Shown here piece after piece: positions 35,943 through 47,884 of a stretch of DNA of 64,000 nucleotides. The notes under the pieces were generated by a model that saw only the letters and a list, made by a program, of their open reading frames with translations, did no database searches and had not been told where the DNA came from. Every line of letters begins with the position of its first letter. Position 1 is the stretch's first letter. The position numbers and the translations under genes are program-made. Source of the stretch: Rhynochetos jubatus (taxonomy: Eukaryota; Chordata; Aves; Eurypygiformes; Rhynochetidae); contig CM050668.1 of assembly GCA_027574665.1 (NCBI GenBank), positions 6,348,001-6,412,000 on the forward strand, written 5' to 3'.

Positions 35943-36151
35943 CCAAGAGTTTCTTGAAGTTCTCTGAAAGTCCCCAGGGAGATGTGTGTAATCACAGTTT
36001 CCCTGTCTGCCTTCTCTGCCATTCAGTAGCTGAGAACTTGCCCCTGCGGCGCAGCCTGGCATTTTCCCCAGACAAAGCAGTAATCAAAGAGGAGTCTGAG
36101 CTGAGTGGGGAGGAGAGCAGCATTGTCTCTGTCCACATTTACAACTATTAA
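35943..36151 (+). other. Candidate terminal coding exon (unproven)
   Basis: The tract TCTTATTTCTTTTCCCCCAG ends at 35942 and is a strong acceptor by eye. The frame entered two bases later stays open for 68 codons to TAA at 36149-36151. The C-terminal part (about residues 30-68 of the segment) is rich in S, E and K with acidic and basic residues evenly mixed, more protein-like than the other frames in this window, and it ends VHIYNY. No start codon is needed if it is a last exon; no ATG occurs near its beginning. I do not recognise the protein, and there is no nearby AATAAA. It may be chance. Confidence 0.2.
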
Positions 36152-36154
36152 TTT

Positions 36155-37440
36155 AACTTACCTTCTCCTATTGATTTAAATCTGATCCTGCTGGAGAGGA
36201 TCTTAGCTCTGAAGCTCTTGATACACTTTCACTTTTTGCTTTTATCCGTTCTAATCACACATATTGTTTCAGGTATTTGATTTTAAATTGCAAAGTGATT
36301 ACCATGGGCTGGCTGGATTTAGAAGTAACTTGCTATAATACCAAGGGTATCTGACAGCTTCCTAGGTACGATCGCCGAATACTGGGAGAACGTTAGAGGA
36401 ATGCAAAAACCAGTCCCAGTGAGGCTGGAGGGAAGTTGCCATCTTCTCTGAGCTAAAGCCATCGTTAATTAATTGCTGTTGCTGCTCAAAGGTTTTCCCC
36501 AGAAGGTGGAGAGGTGCCCAGGCAAGTAGCTGTGCTGCTGCAGGGACCTGGAGAAGAGCTGTCCCTGTGGAAATACTTCCAAGTTCCCAGCAGGTCCTGC
36601 GAGCTCCTCTCCGCAGATTCACCTGTGACAGGCTCTGCTCCAGCCAGTGAGGCTTTGCTCCTGGCCACAGACACGCCTTTAATCGTTCACACGGCTGGCC
36701 ACGTAGAAGCCAACCATGACATGGCCGGTGAAAAGCCTCTTCTCTCCCCAGGGGTTGGAAGTGCCCTGCACAAGTGAAGGATGGCTCATCCCCTCACAGC
36801 AGCAGGTACCTGGTGGAGGGTCTCACAGGATGCGTGGTGGGATGAAAACGTGTCATCCCTGGAAAGGGAAAAGTGCTGTTTATGGCTGTGGTAAATCAAA
36901 AGGCAGTGGGGAGATGAATATGACAAACGGCTCTGTTAGTGTCAGGGATGACTGAATGGCTTTAGGGGAACTAAAAATAGTCAGACCTGGCTCCAAGGCA
37001 CGGTCCTTTTCATGGTCTTTCACAGCTACAGAAAGCTGGATGTGATGTAAAGTGGGTTATACCCAGGGACGGTGTAAATCGGTGTTACACCAGCTTTGGT
37101 CTTGAGGGGGCATTTAGGGGCAACAGAGACCCTCTTCTCCAATGGTGACCGATGACCAAGCTCAGCTGCAAGCCTGTGGCCAGGCTGCCTACAGGTAATA
37201 CCCAAGGCTGTGCCAGTCTCCGTGCAGCCCTTGCGGGAGGTGACACTGAGCAGGGACACATGCTGGGATGGGGCTGTCGCGCAAGAAAGACAATTAGCGG
37301 CCTGCATTATTGTGAGCTGCTAATCAGCATGCGCTGTGGTTACTGCACCCGGAGTGTCGCAGCTCTAAAGCATATCCAGTATTATAATTACTCTGAGTTA
37401 GTACCTTGGAAAAATCAAATGTGCTCTGAAAGTAACGATA
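36155..37440. other. Noncoding interval
   Basis: AT-rich to 36350, then GC-rich with short overlapping frames to 36800. A consensus MEF2-type word CTAAAAATAG occurs at 36971-36980. Nothing else is supported. Confidence 0.55.
36971..36980. promoter_or_regulatory. MEF2-type word
   Basis: CTAAAAATAG matches the MEF2 consensus YTAWWWWTAR exactly. A word this degenerate occurs by chance in windows of this size, so it is noted only because an AT-rich enhancer-like block begins about 460 bp downstream. Confidence 0.15.
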
Positions 37441-37800
37441 TCCTCTGAAAAAATTCTGCAAAATAAAAAGCCAGCCTTATCTGACTTAATTTCCTTTTGC
37501 TTTGATAGGTTTTGCAATAAATTACTTATTTAATGGATAGCATGAAACATCACACAGTGATATTTCAAACATTCAAATGCCTTGATCATTTAATACTATT
37601 TTCCCTTTTCTATTATGCCATAGGCAGAATTTTAATTATAATATTTATGCAAATTATGTTTGTATAATCGTATTTGAAAGACTGTGTGGATCAAATTTTC
37701 CAGCCAATTTATCTAAATACAAGCCTTAAACTTTCCCTTTATCACTGTCACAAACACTCTTCCTCTTAATTTGTCATTTCAGGCACTTCCTATTACAGTA
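37440..37800. other. AT-rich block with octamer, candidate conserved noncoding element
   Basis: Some 360 bp of CpG-poor AT-rich text without low complexity. It carries the canonical POU octamer ATGCAAAT at 37647-37654, embedded in TTAATTATAATATTTATGC-type sequence, and further TAAT words. This is the textbook appearance of a developmental enhancer. The call is compositional; alignment to other genomes would decide it. Confidence 0.3.
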
Positions 37801-39580
37801 TCACATAAGGCTCAGTGTCATTTGTGGCCTCCAAAAAAACATAAGCACCATGGAGCCATGGTAGGAGAACCCAAACACACGTTTCTGTACGGGGTGCAAA
37901 AAATCTCAGCGCTGTTTTTAAGGTTATTTATTTTTGAATAGCTTTGTTTTCTTTTTTTCCCACCACTTGACAAATGTGGGCTTCGTCCGTTGTGTTAATG
38001 CCAGAAGACATGATCAGGGTTGCCAGAGGGCTCACAGCAAGGCGGCCGTGAGAGTCTGGGCTGTCCCGGGGGTGGCACCTGGGTTTTGGTCCCTCTTTGA
38101 CCTTTGCTGCAGGGTGGTAAGGAAGACAACATGGCGAAATTAGAGCAATTCCTGAGAGAGTCTTGGTTATTTGTTACATCTAGATTCTTCTGTCACCTTT
38201 CTTGTATGTGGGTTTGAATGAGCCCCTGGTTTAGAGCCTGTGGTATTTTCTCAGGCAAAGGTCCCCTGAATTCAGCTTATCAGTTAGACATAGACTTGGA
38301 CAGAGTGAGTGCCATGCTTGGAGTCTGAAAGCATTTAATTTTCCAACAAAACTGTGGGTTTTTGGTCTGAAATCTTTTATACTGTGTATTTCATACCAAA
38401 TATTAGTAGCGGTTGACATGTGTTGCAGTGATCTCAGAGGGACCTGCTGGTGTGAAGGAAAGACGTGGAATATTTGCAAATTCTTGAGGATTGGCAGAGT
38501 TTTAGATGTGCTATGACAATATGAGAACAGAAGCCCAGAGTCAGAGAGAGATTAAATATTCTCAGCTTTCATCTTGTCTCAAAAAAAGGTTGATTCAGGG
38601 GGAGCAGAGCTTTGTCCCTTCTACCCGCTGCCCTGGTAGACGTGCAGGCTGGGGGATAGCTCACGGGGGGCTCTCAATGTGATGAGAAGACCTCGGCTGC
38701 ACCTGCAGGAACCACTTACAGTATGGGTGAGGATTGCAATGGGTGGCTCTTTATCTTGACTTCTTTTAAGAGCCAGCCCCATGGTGAGATGGGTGCATGC
38801 TGTCCCCCTCCCAGGCTGTCCCCTGGTGGAGGTGGCGTTTCCGGCGTTGCTGCCCTCCTCGGCGCAGCCTCTTGTCCTCCTGTAGTGGGGTGCTGACCCA
38901 CCCTTGTTTGGGCTTAGACCCCAAGGACAGAGGTATGCTTCCCCTTGCCGTCGATGGAGTGGGGAGAGCAGATCCCACTTGTGCGGCACCAGCTTCTCCT
39001 CAGTTGCTGGCAGCCGTTGCCAGGACATCTGGTGCTTCAGCTCTGCGTGCTACCAGTCCTGGCTCTTCCATCAGCGCAGGGCTTGCTGCGTTAAATATCA
39101 GTAACACCCCGGCTGAAAGCATTCACCTCTCCAAATGCAGAGGCTGCAGATGAGCAGGGGATGGGGAGTGTCTACCCTGGACCCGTGGCTCCAAGATGGG
39201 TTAATCCAAAGCTTCCTTTAAAGAGGGGTTCTTGGCATGGGCACGTGGGCAGTGGCAGTGCTGTTTGTAGGAGAGGGTCAGAGGCAACCCGAGCATAAGC
39301 CATCCTATTGTACGGAAATGCAGGCCCGTTACCTACGTGTTCCCTCCTGGGAATGTTAGCAGGCATGTGCACAGCCCTGACCACTGGACTTCCACGGAGA
39401 ACTCTGATCTCTGCCAAATGTGACCGTGCCCTGGCTGAGGGGGGGGTAGGCAGCAGCTTCCACACTGTGCAATTAGCACCGCACTGACGAGGAGTGGAGC
39501 TGGTCTTACAGGCCGTGATACAGCAGTTGCACGCTAACGGATCAGGAAGGCTCCTGCAACCGGAATGATGAGCTCATGTC
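37800..39580. other. Noncoding interval
   Basis: GC-rich from 38600 to 39480 with overlapping frames on both strands (up to 135 codons), none recognisable. G8 at 39439-39446. A donor-like GTG|GTAAGG near 38115 follows a TTTGCTGCAG acceptor-like word by only four bases, so no exon fits. Confidence 0.6.
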
Positions 39581-40330
39581 TTTCCCCTTCTCCTTCTAAA
39601 TCTGCTTAGAGTGTCGCATGTAAATCCTCCATGCCATATTAGTGTGTGACGATGTTCATTAGCAAATGACTCCAGGGTTGTCTAAATGAGAAAAGCAATT
39701 AGGCAGATTTGTGGAAGACAAAACATGTATTGATTAATGTAATGATGACACATGCAGAATAATTTTGGACTCAAACAGAAAGTAAAAATCAAAAGGGGAA
39801 AAAAAGCAGGTGTCTTCCAATTAAGGTGTAAATCAACAATTATGAGCTTTCTCTGACTACCTCCCGAAATTCTTGGCATTAATCATTGCTGCTCTGTACA
39901 TAATGCTCCAAAGAAAGGAAGCAACCAATATTTTCACATAATTAAAGGAAATTATATATCCAATACCTTTTAATGTGATTAACAACTATAGGAAGAAACT
40001 GTTTAAGAGCAGCAGTTAAGAGAAATATTAGAGTATCATTTAGCCTGAGTTAAATAACCAAGGTTGTATCTGCCCAACTGTGAATTCGGAAGGTCTGCCT
40101 GGTGGGTAAGATAAAACTGTTCACTCAGATAATGAAGCAAGTAGTACCTGGAAAAGATCATAATTGTGGCTGTGAAATAAGACCATGGTGGTATTTATTT
40201 ATTTGGCTTTCCCTGTGAAAATAGTGAATTTACACAGAATCTCAGTACATCAGAAAGATGTCAGTATATAAAGCGGGCATATTATTCCACAATAAAAAAT
40301 AGATAAACTCCTGAATGTATTATGCAAAAG
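39580..40330. other. Long AT-rich block, candidate conserved noncoding element
   Basis: About 750 bp of AT-rich, CpG-poor, non-repetitive text, one of the longest such stretches in the window. TAATTA, ATTAAT and AATTATG words recur, as does TTAATGTGATTAAC near 39971. Reading frames are very short. It could be a distal enhancer cluster or just an AT-rich isochore patch. Confidence 0.28.
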
Positions 40331-41010
40331 AGAAAAATTCATGTAGGACTGAGCTTTTCATTTGGTCACAGCTTAGTGGTCTGCACTGATTTTTGAAAGC
40401 GGGAGAATCGAAACCATTAAAGCCTGTATGGGAATGGCTTTTCACGGGGCTGCTTTGTGGGAGGTGCACACCAGGGGGGCATCCTTCCAAGCCACAGCCC
40501 GGGGTACAGTGGCCTGGTGGGTAGAGGGTGTGGACAGACTGACAGACGAGCAGATGCTGCCCCAAGACCTGGAAGTAGGGCCCTGCCCGCAGGTCGAGGC
40601 ACAGCTGGGCAGGGAGCAGGTGGCCTGGAGCGAAGGTCCTGGCCATGGGGGTGACTACCTGCCCCTGACGGGGTTGCCCTGGACCCAGTTCTGTGCAGTG
40701 TGTGCCCTGGGGAGATGCATGGCCCCCCTGGCACCGTGTGCAGCTGGCCTGGCTGTTGAGGGTGGCAGGCCCAGTTCCCGTGCACGTGTCCGACTGGGCC
40801 CCACGGAGCTTATGGGTTGGTCTGGGCCCTGCTGTGGAAAGTCGAGCAGGGACAGGCAATACTGCCAGTGCTGCTGCTGCCAGCGGCTCTCCTCCGCTGC
40901 TCTTGCCAGCTGACCCTGTGCTAAATCTGATCACTCCTATTATCCTTAGCAGGCAGGAAAGTGTTTCACCAGGGGAAAGTGCACTTCTTGAGGCTACATT
41001 TGTATTTTCT
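40330..41010. other. GC-rich noncoding interval with antiparallel open frames
   Basis: Frames of 204 codons (minus, 40320-40934) and 161 codons (plus, 40428-40913) cover the same 500 bp on opposite strands, and a second minus frame is open as well. The sequence is TG/CA-rich and GC-rich. No family is recognisable in any frame. Stop-poor GC-rich text is the best explanation. Confidence 0.55.
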
Positions 41011-43480
41011 TCTTAACTGTCTGCTTGAAATGACACATTAGTTAGAGGAAACAGAGCACTAATATGCATAAGAATTTCTGTTAATGTAAAGTACAAGACA
41101 GCACATATAAAGAGATATGCTTTCATTTACGCAGCGGGTATATTAAATGAAACGGTTATGTCCTGGCATCGGCTCAGTTTTCTGGAGGGATAATTTGTTG
41201 TATGAATGTAGGAACCTGCTAAATTAACTAAGACCCAGTAGATGAGGTATAAATTAAGAACTCTTCTATGCCCTCCTGTTTCCTGTCTCCCGAAGGTAGC
41301 AACGATCTTAAACAGGAAAGTGCTCCTTTAGAGCTCGTTATCATTCAAAGTTAGGCAAGAGGACAAAGTGCAGGGTAAATACCTGTTGGAGGATAATTGT
41401 GTTCCTGCCTGCAATGCTCAGCAGTGTTATCGAAATTGTGGTAATGAGCTATTCCTGAGTGACCAGCGTGGAGCATGTTAAAGTTTGGTCTTTAGTGCCC
41501 TGAAGTCAGTGAGGAGGTTTCTGTCGACTTGTGGCAGTGCTGGGGTAAAGCCATTAACCTCAGCCCTGGAAGGCACGTGAGCGCCTCATCAGTGTGTTAG
41601 TAACACGGGTACGGGGCCAGGAAAGAACGAGCAGCGTGTCTGCTGCTGCTGATTCCTGCTCCTTCCCAGTGCACATCCACCAGCTCAGGTGTTTCAGCCT
41701 GTGAGCTCATAGCACCCTGATGTCTGCATCTTCCATCCTTGTTTGATTCCTTGTTCTAATCGAGACACATAGTGTGCAAGACACCTCCCTCCTGCCTAGC
41801 GACCCTCCCTGCTTGGCAGAGCACCAGTATTTTCTTTTAACTACCAGCAACCTCCATCCTCAAGTATCAGCTAAAAAACCTGCCCAGCAGCAGCATGAGT
41901 TCAGGTCATCTCTGCCCTCCTGCTCGTGAACGAATCTGTCACTCCCTGAGCGCAGGATCATGATGCCTTGGATCATGGTGTCTGAGCAGCAGCGTGTCAC
42001 CGAGTAGGGTGGCGAGCCCGGGAGAAGGGTCTGATAGCAGAGCAGCGCTTCTGGTGTGGGCAAACGGCTGGGAGGAGTCCTACAGGAAGGAGAGCTGCAA
42101 AATGCTGGCCCATGCAGAAATGCCTGTTAATGCTGGATCCTAATGACAGCAGCTTAAATACCAGTGTCTTTAGTTATTTCCTGGTTTAATTTAGCAGAAC
42201 CAGACAGCTGAAGCTTTTTATTTTTCTTCAAGCAGAAAGCCTGCCACCATCCCTGAATTAACTGCTACCCACAGCAGGCTGTCCTCACAGATGCTGGAGT
42301 GCCAGTTTGTTTATCAGGACACAAAGCCTCCATAAGCTGGGTATGGATAATTACTGACTGCAGCTCTTCACTCTAAACAGAGATCTGCTGTGCAATTTCC
42401 TGTTGTCCCCAAAAGCCTCTGACTCGGGGACCCAAGGGGAGCAGCTGTCAAACACTGCAGGCCTGTGTTGGTAAACCTGCCTCTCCCCACCATGCTTGTT
42501 CAGGTGGGAAACTGGGGTGAGCACAGGCTGAGCAACTGCAAGGGGTATGTACAAACCATTTCCCTTCTGTTGATGAGAGGCATAAAGAAGGCGAATGCCT
42601 CCATAAAAATCAAACATGAATGACCTTGTGTTCTTCATCACTGGAGTAGATGCAGACTTACCCCTAAATTTACATTAATGTTATGCACTGCAGTCTTATA
42701 GCGATGAAGAACCACCTTGGGGTGACCTGCCCCACCTGGGGACAGCCCTGGGTCAGGCTGCTTTAGCTCATGGTTCCCCAGATGTCCCAGTGGGCAGAGA
42801 GACCCATGATGTCATGCTCAGAGAGCGACTTCAGTTTTCCTTTTTGCTTCTCAGTCTAAACCAGCCTGACCAGGCGTGCCTTCAGCAACTGCAAAAGAAG
42901 TAAAGTGGGGTTTGGAAGAACACAGCTGCCTTAAACCTGAAGACTTCAAACACCCAGAGTTTTTCTAATATGTCTTGAAGTACTGTGTCAGCTTAATGAA
43001 TGTTTTGATACATCCCACTAAATTACCTTAGCAAACCCTCCACTAAAACATGGCCTAAAAGGATGGAAATCAATCTCTGGATGGTGGAATTTGCCCACTC
43101 CTCTTATTTCAAGTAGTTAAATGACTAATAGATCCATAAATGAACATCTTATTAGCCTAATCCTGAATGGAAGAATACACAAATCAGCCATTTGCTCAGT
43201 GGATATCATTTAAGCTTGCCATCCATCTTAGTCAAAGGAGATGCCTAGTTTAATTTATCAATGCCTAGACGAGAACTCCCAGAGAGGGAAGGGGGGAGGG
43301 AGAAACAGTCTACAACTTGCACTCTACTGCTTTTGATTAGCAAAGCTGTTGTCTAATTGCAAACACACTAAATACAGGAGTTCCTACAGCTGTGGGCTTT
43401 CCTGCTTCAATTTAGGGACGTGGTGGGGTAAGCAGAAACATCCAATTATCGAAGGATCAGGCACCATAAAACTGCAGGAT
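41010..43480. other. Noncoding interval
   Basis: AT-rich from 41020 to 41260 (ATATGCATAAG near 41061) and again from 43010 to 43260. Between these the text is mixed with short frames only. No RNA gene or repeat family recognised. Confidence 0.6.
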
Positions 43481-44280
43481 GACAATAAGGAAAACATGGG
43501 ATAGAAAAAACGGGTTGTGGTTTTCCCAGAGAGTGGGAATTGGTGGCTGCCCTTCTATGGAAGGTCAGAGAGGGATGGATCAGACCTGTAGGAAACAGGA
43601 CACTGCTGGAGATGCAGCTGTGAGGACCCCAGACATCCATGGGGAATATCCTCCCCTTTGCTGCAGGATGTCTGGGCACAGCAGCAGTTTGGCTCAGCCC
43701 CGTGTCAGCAGCAGGCACAGAAATTGCTCCTTCCAGATTCACCAGGTATTCCTACCCAGCTCCTCCCATCTCCATCCACTTTCCACACCTGGAGGCAGAC
43801 ACTGGTGCCACTTCCTCCATGCCTTGGTTCCCAGGACAGGGAGCTGGAGGGAGGCCGGAGAGTTTGTCCTGCTGGGAGCATCTCACACACTGGTGTGCTG
43901 CTGCTCCATCTCCCTGGTTGTGGTCCTTCCCTTCCACCACAGACCCATCCTCACCTTTCCATGCGTGCCTCCTCTTTGCTCTGGTTCCATCCTTCTGGAA
44001 GAGCACCAGTGGCCCTGGTGACAAGGCAGCTGGATCAGAGGGCTTTCCTGTGGGGGAGTGTGCTGGTCTTCACACAGCATTTCAGCAGATCTTCTTTGCA
44101 TGCCTTCATTTCCCCATTTGTAAAGCAAAGCTTGGACTTCACCCACTCACCAGTAATGCCTTTAGAGTTCTTGATAACCAGAGCTGTATAAAACACAGCT
44201 GTCTGTGCAGGAAATTTAACCAGTTTCAGTGTCAGCTCTGGCTAACACTAAAATTTTGTGGATAATTGAATATTTCAGAA
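43480..44280. other. Stop-depleted interval, three forward frames open
   Basis: Between the TGA at 43621 and the TGA at 44019 the plus strand holds no TAA, TAG or TGA in any frame, so three overlapping forward frames of 177-208 codons coexist. The plus strand is C/T-rich here. None of the three products shows a recognisable domain, and the longest (43639-44265) is proline-, serine- and tryptophan-rich. Pyrimidine-rich composition probably explains it. Confidence 0.5.
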
Positions 44281-45520
44281 CCCTTGCTTTCATCGCAGGG
44301 ATGCCGCATTCACAAGTTTGAACCAGCTCAAACAAGCCTGGTTTGTATTCATCTTACAGAAATCTTCACTCAGTTATCCCTCCAGATCCAGTTGATATGC
44401 AATCCTCAGTAAAACTACAGGCACTAAAACTCCTAAAACAAGTTAGGGTGTCACTGGGATGCGAGTGCCCATGGGTCATGGTGAGGAAGTTCTGGTCTCC
44501 ATCACTTTCTCCCTGTGCCAAGTGCAGCCACAATGTCCTGCTGTAACTGATCTGCTTGTCTGCAATAACATTGGTTAAGTTTACTTTGACCTTTTAAAAA
44601 TAAGTATCAGACTGGTTCTGCTGGGGTGGATGTTGGCATATGGGGCACTGGTCCTTTTGCTGTGCCCTCCAGTATTTCCTGTGATTTCTTGCCATGTTAA
44701 TTGGTGTTGAGCATGGGGTGAAGCAGGGTTACAAGGTGCCTGTGCCACAAGGCTGCAATCCTCCAGTGGCTTCCGTGCATCTGGCATTCAAGAGAGGCAT
44801 CCTGCTGCTGTGGATACATGCTGAACACCTCTAAGGAGTCCTTCACCTCTGAAAATGGTACCAGACTGCAGCATGTCAGCAGCACCACGGTTTTACCCAC
44901 ACCGCTGGTGTAGCAGCTTGAGGAGGGGTCCAAGGTGCTGGAGGGAGCTGTGGTTCATGCCCAGTGAAGCAGTGTGCCAGGCAGGGCAGCCAGAGAGCAA
45001 GGCCCTGCCTGAATGGGGCAAGTACGATCACAAGGACTTCCCTGCCATGCCAGGTAGCAGAGATGTGGAGCAGGAGCTGCCGTGGGTGCTGTGGAACCTA
45101 GACACCCTTCCTCGCCGTCTTCTGAGGTTCTTGGGAGGGGAGGTAAAGAGGGGAGAATCACCTGCACTTTGCAGTGTCCTTGAAGAAACCTGAAGCTGGA
45201 TGAGAGACTTATGCTCTCTTTAAAACTGACTGATTGAGGCATAATTTGGATGCAAAACTTGTCACCAGTATTCATGTCCTTTGTCTCAGATGGCTTTTAT
45301 CGAGCCAGATTTGAAATTATCGGAAATGGGAGAATGGCAGGTTTCTAGACGAGGCTGGGGTTTTCCAGAGATCTCTCAGGGTGACCGAGAGAGTCACAGT
45401 CTGGACAGACAGGAGGTTTTGTGGGTTTCTGGTTCTTTATTAAACTGTGTAATGTAAAGAAACGCTAGTACAAGAGAGACGGGAAAATCACCTTCACTCA
45501 ATGTTTCTAGCTCAGAGTAA
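44280..45520. other. Noncoding interval
   Basis: Mixed composition. GC-rich text at 44850-45200 has short overlapping frames on both strands. Nothing recognisable. Confidence 0.6.
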
Positions 45521-45730
45521 ATCAGCATGCACTTGTTCTCCAGAATTAATATTTCATCAAGCATGATTTAAATACTGCTGATTGAATTAACCCTAGAACT
45601 ATTGCACTTAAAGGCTGCGCTATCCCATGAATACAAGAGGCATCACTTGTACAGCGGTAAATATGACTCTGCACTTAACGGCAAGAGCCGGTAATCAGTG
45701 ATTCCATAAAACAAAACACTTCTCTTAGGA
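45520..45730. other. AT-rich block, candidate conserved noncoding element
   Basis: Non-repetitive AT-rich text with AATTAATATT, TGATTTAAAT and GAATTAACC words. It differs from the other AT-rich blocks in holding a few scattered CpGs (GCGC, AACGGC, CCGG), which is sometimes seen in constrained sequence because CpG decay is resisted. Conservation is not demonstrated. Confidence 0.22.
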
Positions 45731-47260
45731 GAAAGTATTTCTTGAAAATATCGCCTTCAGCACCAGTGCCTGGGGTGGCACAGATCTGAGCAGAGCTTTG
45801 CTGTGCTGGTTTATAGCACTAGAGAGAATTTTCTTTCCTGAATCCGTGGGTGCAACGCGGACCAGACAATTGTGTGAGGATGTCCCGAGCCCAAGGGCCA
45901 GCTTGACGGCCGGGCAAAGAGCAACGGGCAGAGGGGAAGGAGAGGTACTGCCTGTGTGGGGTCAGGTCACTGGCACCATGGCAGTGAAGCACGAGGTGGG
46001 ACAGGGCTGCCCACAGGCACTGGAGCTTCTTGCTCAGGCAAAAGCAGGTGCTGGGTGACGCGTGGGCGCTGCCAACTCGTCCTGCACATGGGAGGGCTGC
46101 CTGCCATCCTGGGCTGGCAGACACCAGCTCTGCTGGTGCCAAGGAGCTGACAGGGTGGGTGCTGGTGCTGCAAGCTCGCTCACAGGCACCTTGCAAACAG
46201 AATCGCTCTTGTTTTGGGGTGAGACAGCAGTTCTGTGCTCAGGTAGCTGCAGACCCATCATGGGTTGCATTTTGCCTGTAGTTTCTCTGGCGTTAGTCCT
46301 TCCTCCACCGTGCCCTCCAGACCTGCAAATTTCTTAGCACCAATGCATTTTAAAAATTGAAGGTTTGTGACACAAAGATGTGCGTATTTCCCAAACCCAT
46401 AGCATTCTGCTGGGCTACTGCTGGAAACGTATCTTAGCTGTGATTTCTAAAATACTTTTGAAGTAGCGCGGTGCTAGATGGGTTTGCACACCCATTTAAA
46501 ATCCAAATGAGAAGAATCAAACAAACTGCATTTCTGTGAAGAGACCACAGTAGCAGGCTGCTACTCCGAAGCAGCAGAAATTGCTTAAGCTGTTGAAAAC
46601 TAGGGATGAAATTCTGCCTCGGGATGCGCGTGCCAGGGGTCGGAGACAGCACCGCTGTGCGATTGCCCAGCTGCCGGCACCATGCTGCCCAGCACCTGGG
46701 CTTCCCTTTGGTTCTTGCGTGAGCGTTATCCAGATATAACTCAAATCATAATATAGCTCCTTAATGTCGCTGGGTGATTTAGGCTTTTGATCAGTAGAAT
46801 ATAGTGATCCAGAACACTTTTAATGAACTATATATTTATCTAGGGAGTCATACCACTTTCATCCTCAACATAGCTAATAACCATAGCTCAAAAGAGGCCA
46901 CTGCCTCTGCATCTCATTTTCAATTTGTGCCTTTTTAAAAGAGATAATCATGAAAAGAAAAATGCAGTAGTTAGGGGAAATGGGTTTGCTCCGTGTTGCC
47001 GTTTGTAAAAGAGAGGTGCTGAGAGCCCATCAGTCCAAGGCAAGACGCTCTGCAAATTCCACGTGTGTCTGTGCAGATCCAGCACGGTGGAGGTGAAATG
47101 TGGAAGGAGCAGGTTATGGTGTTTGATAACCTGTGTTGTTCTTCATCTGCGTAAGCCTCAGCGGCTGCCAGCAGCCAGAGTAATAGAAAACCAAGGGCAA
47201 TTCATTTCCAAGTCCAAATACTATGAAGAAGCTGCTCAAGCAGGAGACTTCATCCTCTCT
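45730..47260. other. Noncoding interval
   Basis: CpG-containing GC-rich text at 45840-45950 (about eight CpGs), overlapping short frames to 46340, then AT-rich text from 46730 to 46970. No gene recognised. Confidence 0.6.
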
Positions 47261-47266
47261 ACTTCT

Positions 47267-47289
47267 TTCAGCACCACAGAGTTGCTGAA
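47267..47289. promoter_or_regulatory. REST/RE1-like half site within a 7-bp inverted repeat
   Basis: TTCAGCACCAC matches the left part of the RE1 consensus recognised by REST, but the right half diverges. TTCAGCA and TGCTGAA also form a perfect inverted repeat nine bases apart. A complete RE1 is not present, so binding is doubtful. Confidence 0.12.
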
Positions 47290-47821
47290 GTTTCCGGTTT
47301 CTTTTTGATTTGACTTACTCCTTCCTCTCTGAAAGATTCTTTTAGTGCAAGTTGGAAGTTGTATCAAGACAGGCAATGGTGCTTTTTAACTGTTAGAGCA
47401 GAACTACAGAAAGGAATGGAATTGCATGGCTACTTTAATGACCTCACTTCTAGTTGCTATCTTCTTTTTTTTAAGGATGGAAGAAAACCCTAAAGCCTTC
47501 CTAATTGTTCTGTTCTCACATAAAATCAGTGTTTGATTGGATATTATATTTATTCTGCAGTAGTGGAGCACTTTGCACTGAGACTGCATCACCCTGATGT
47601 GAAAGAGCTTTTGTTGTTTTGTTTCGTTCCCATTTTAGCTTGGATTGAATGCTTTGGAAAGATGGCAAGGACTGGTTCTGCTGGGTTGTGAGGAAGGAGA
47701 AAGGTGTTGTCTCCCAAAGAAACAAAGAAAAAACCCTGCAAGGGTAACATATGGATTGAATGACTCTTACTTGATTTTTTTTGCATTAACTTGCCATATT
47801 TCTGGCCCGACTTGGAGGTTT

Positions 47822-47880
47822 CTTTAAACATGAGGCAGCTCATACTTTCAGCTCATGCTTTAAACATAAAGCAGCTCTTG
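47822..47880. repeat. 36-bp imperfect tandem duplication
   Basis: CTTTAAACAT occurs at 47822 and again at 47858, each followed within a few bases by GCAGCTC. The copies have diverged at several sites. The period equals that of the duplication at 11721, but the units are unrelated. Confidence 0.65.
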
Positions 47881-47884
47881 ATTT

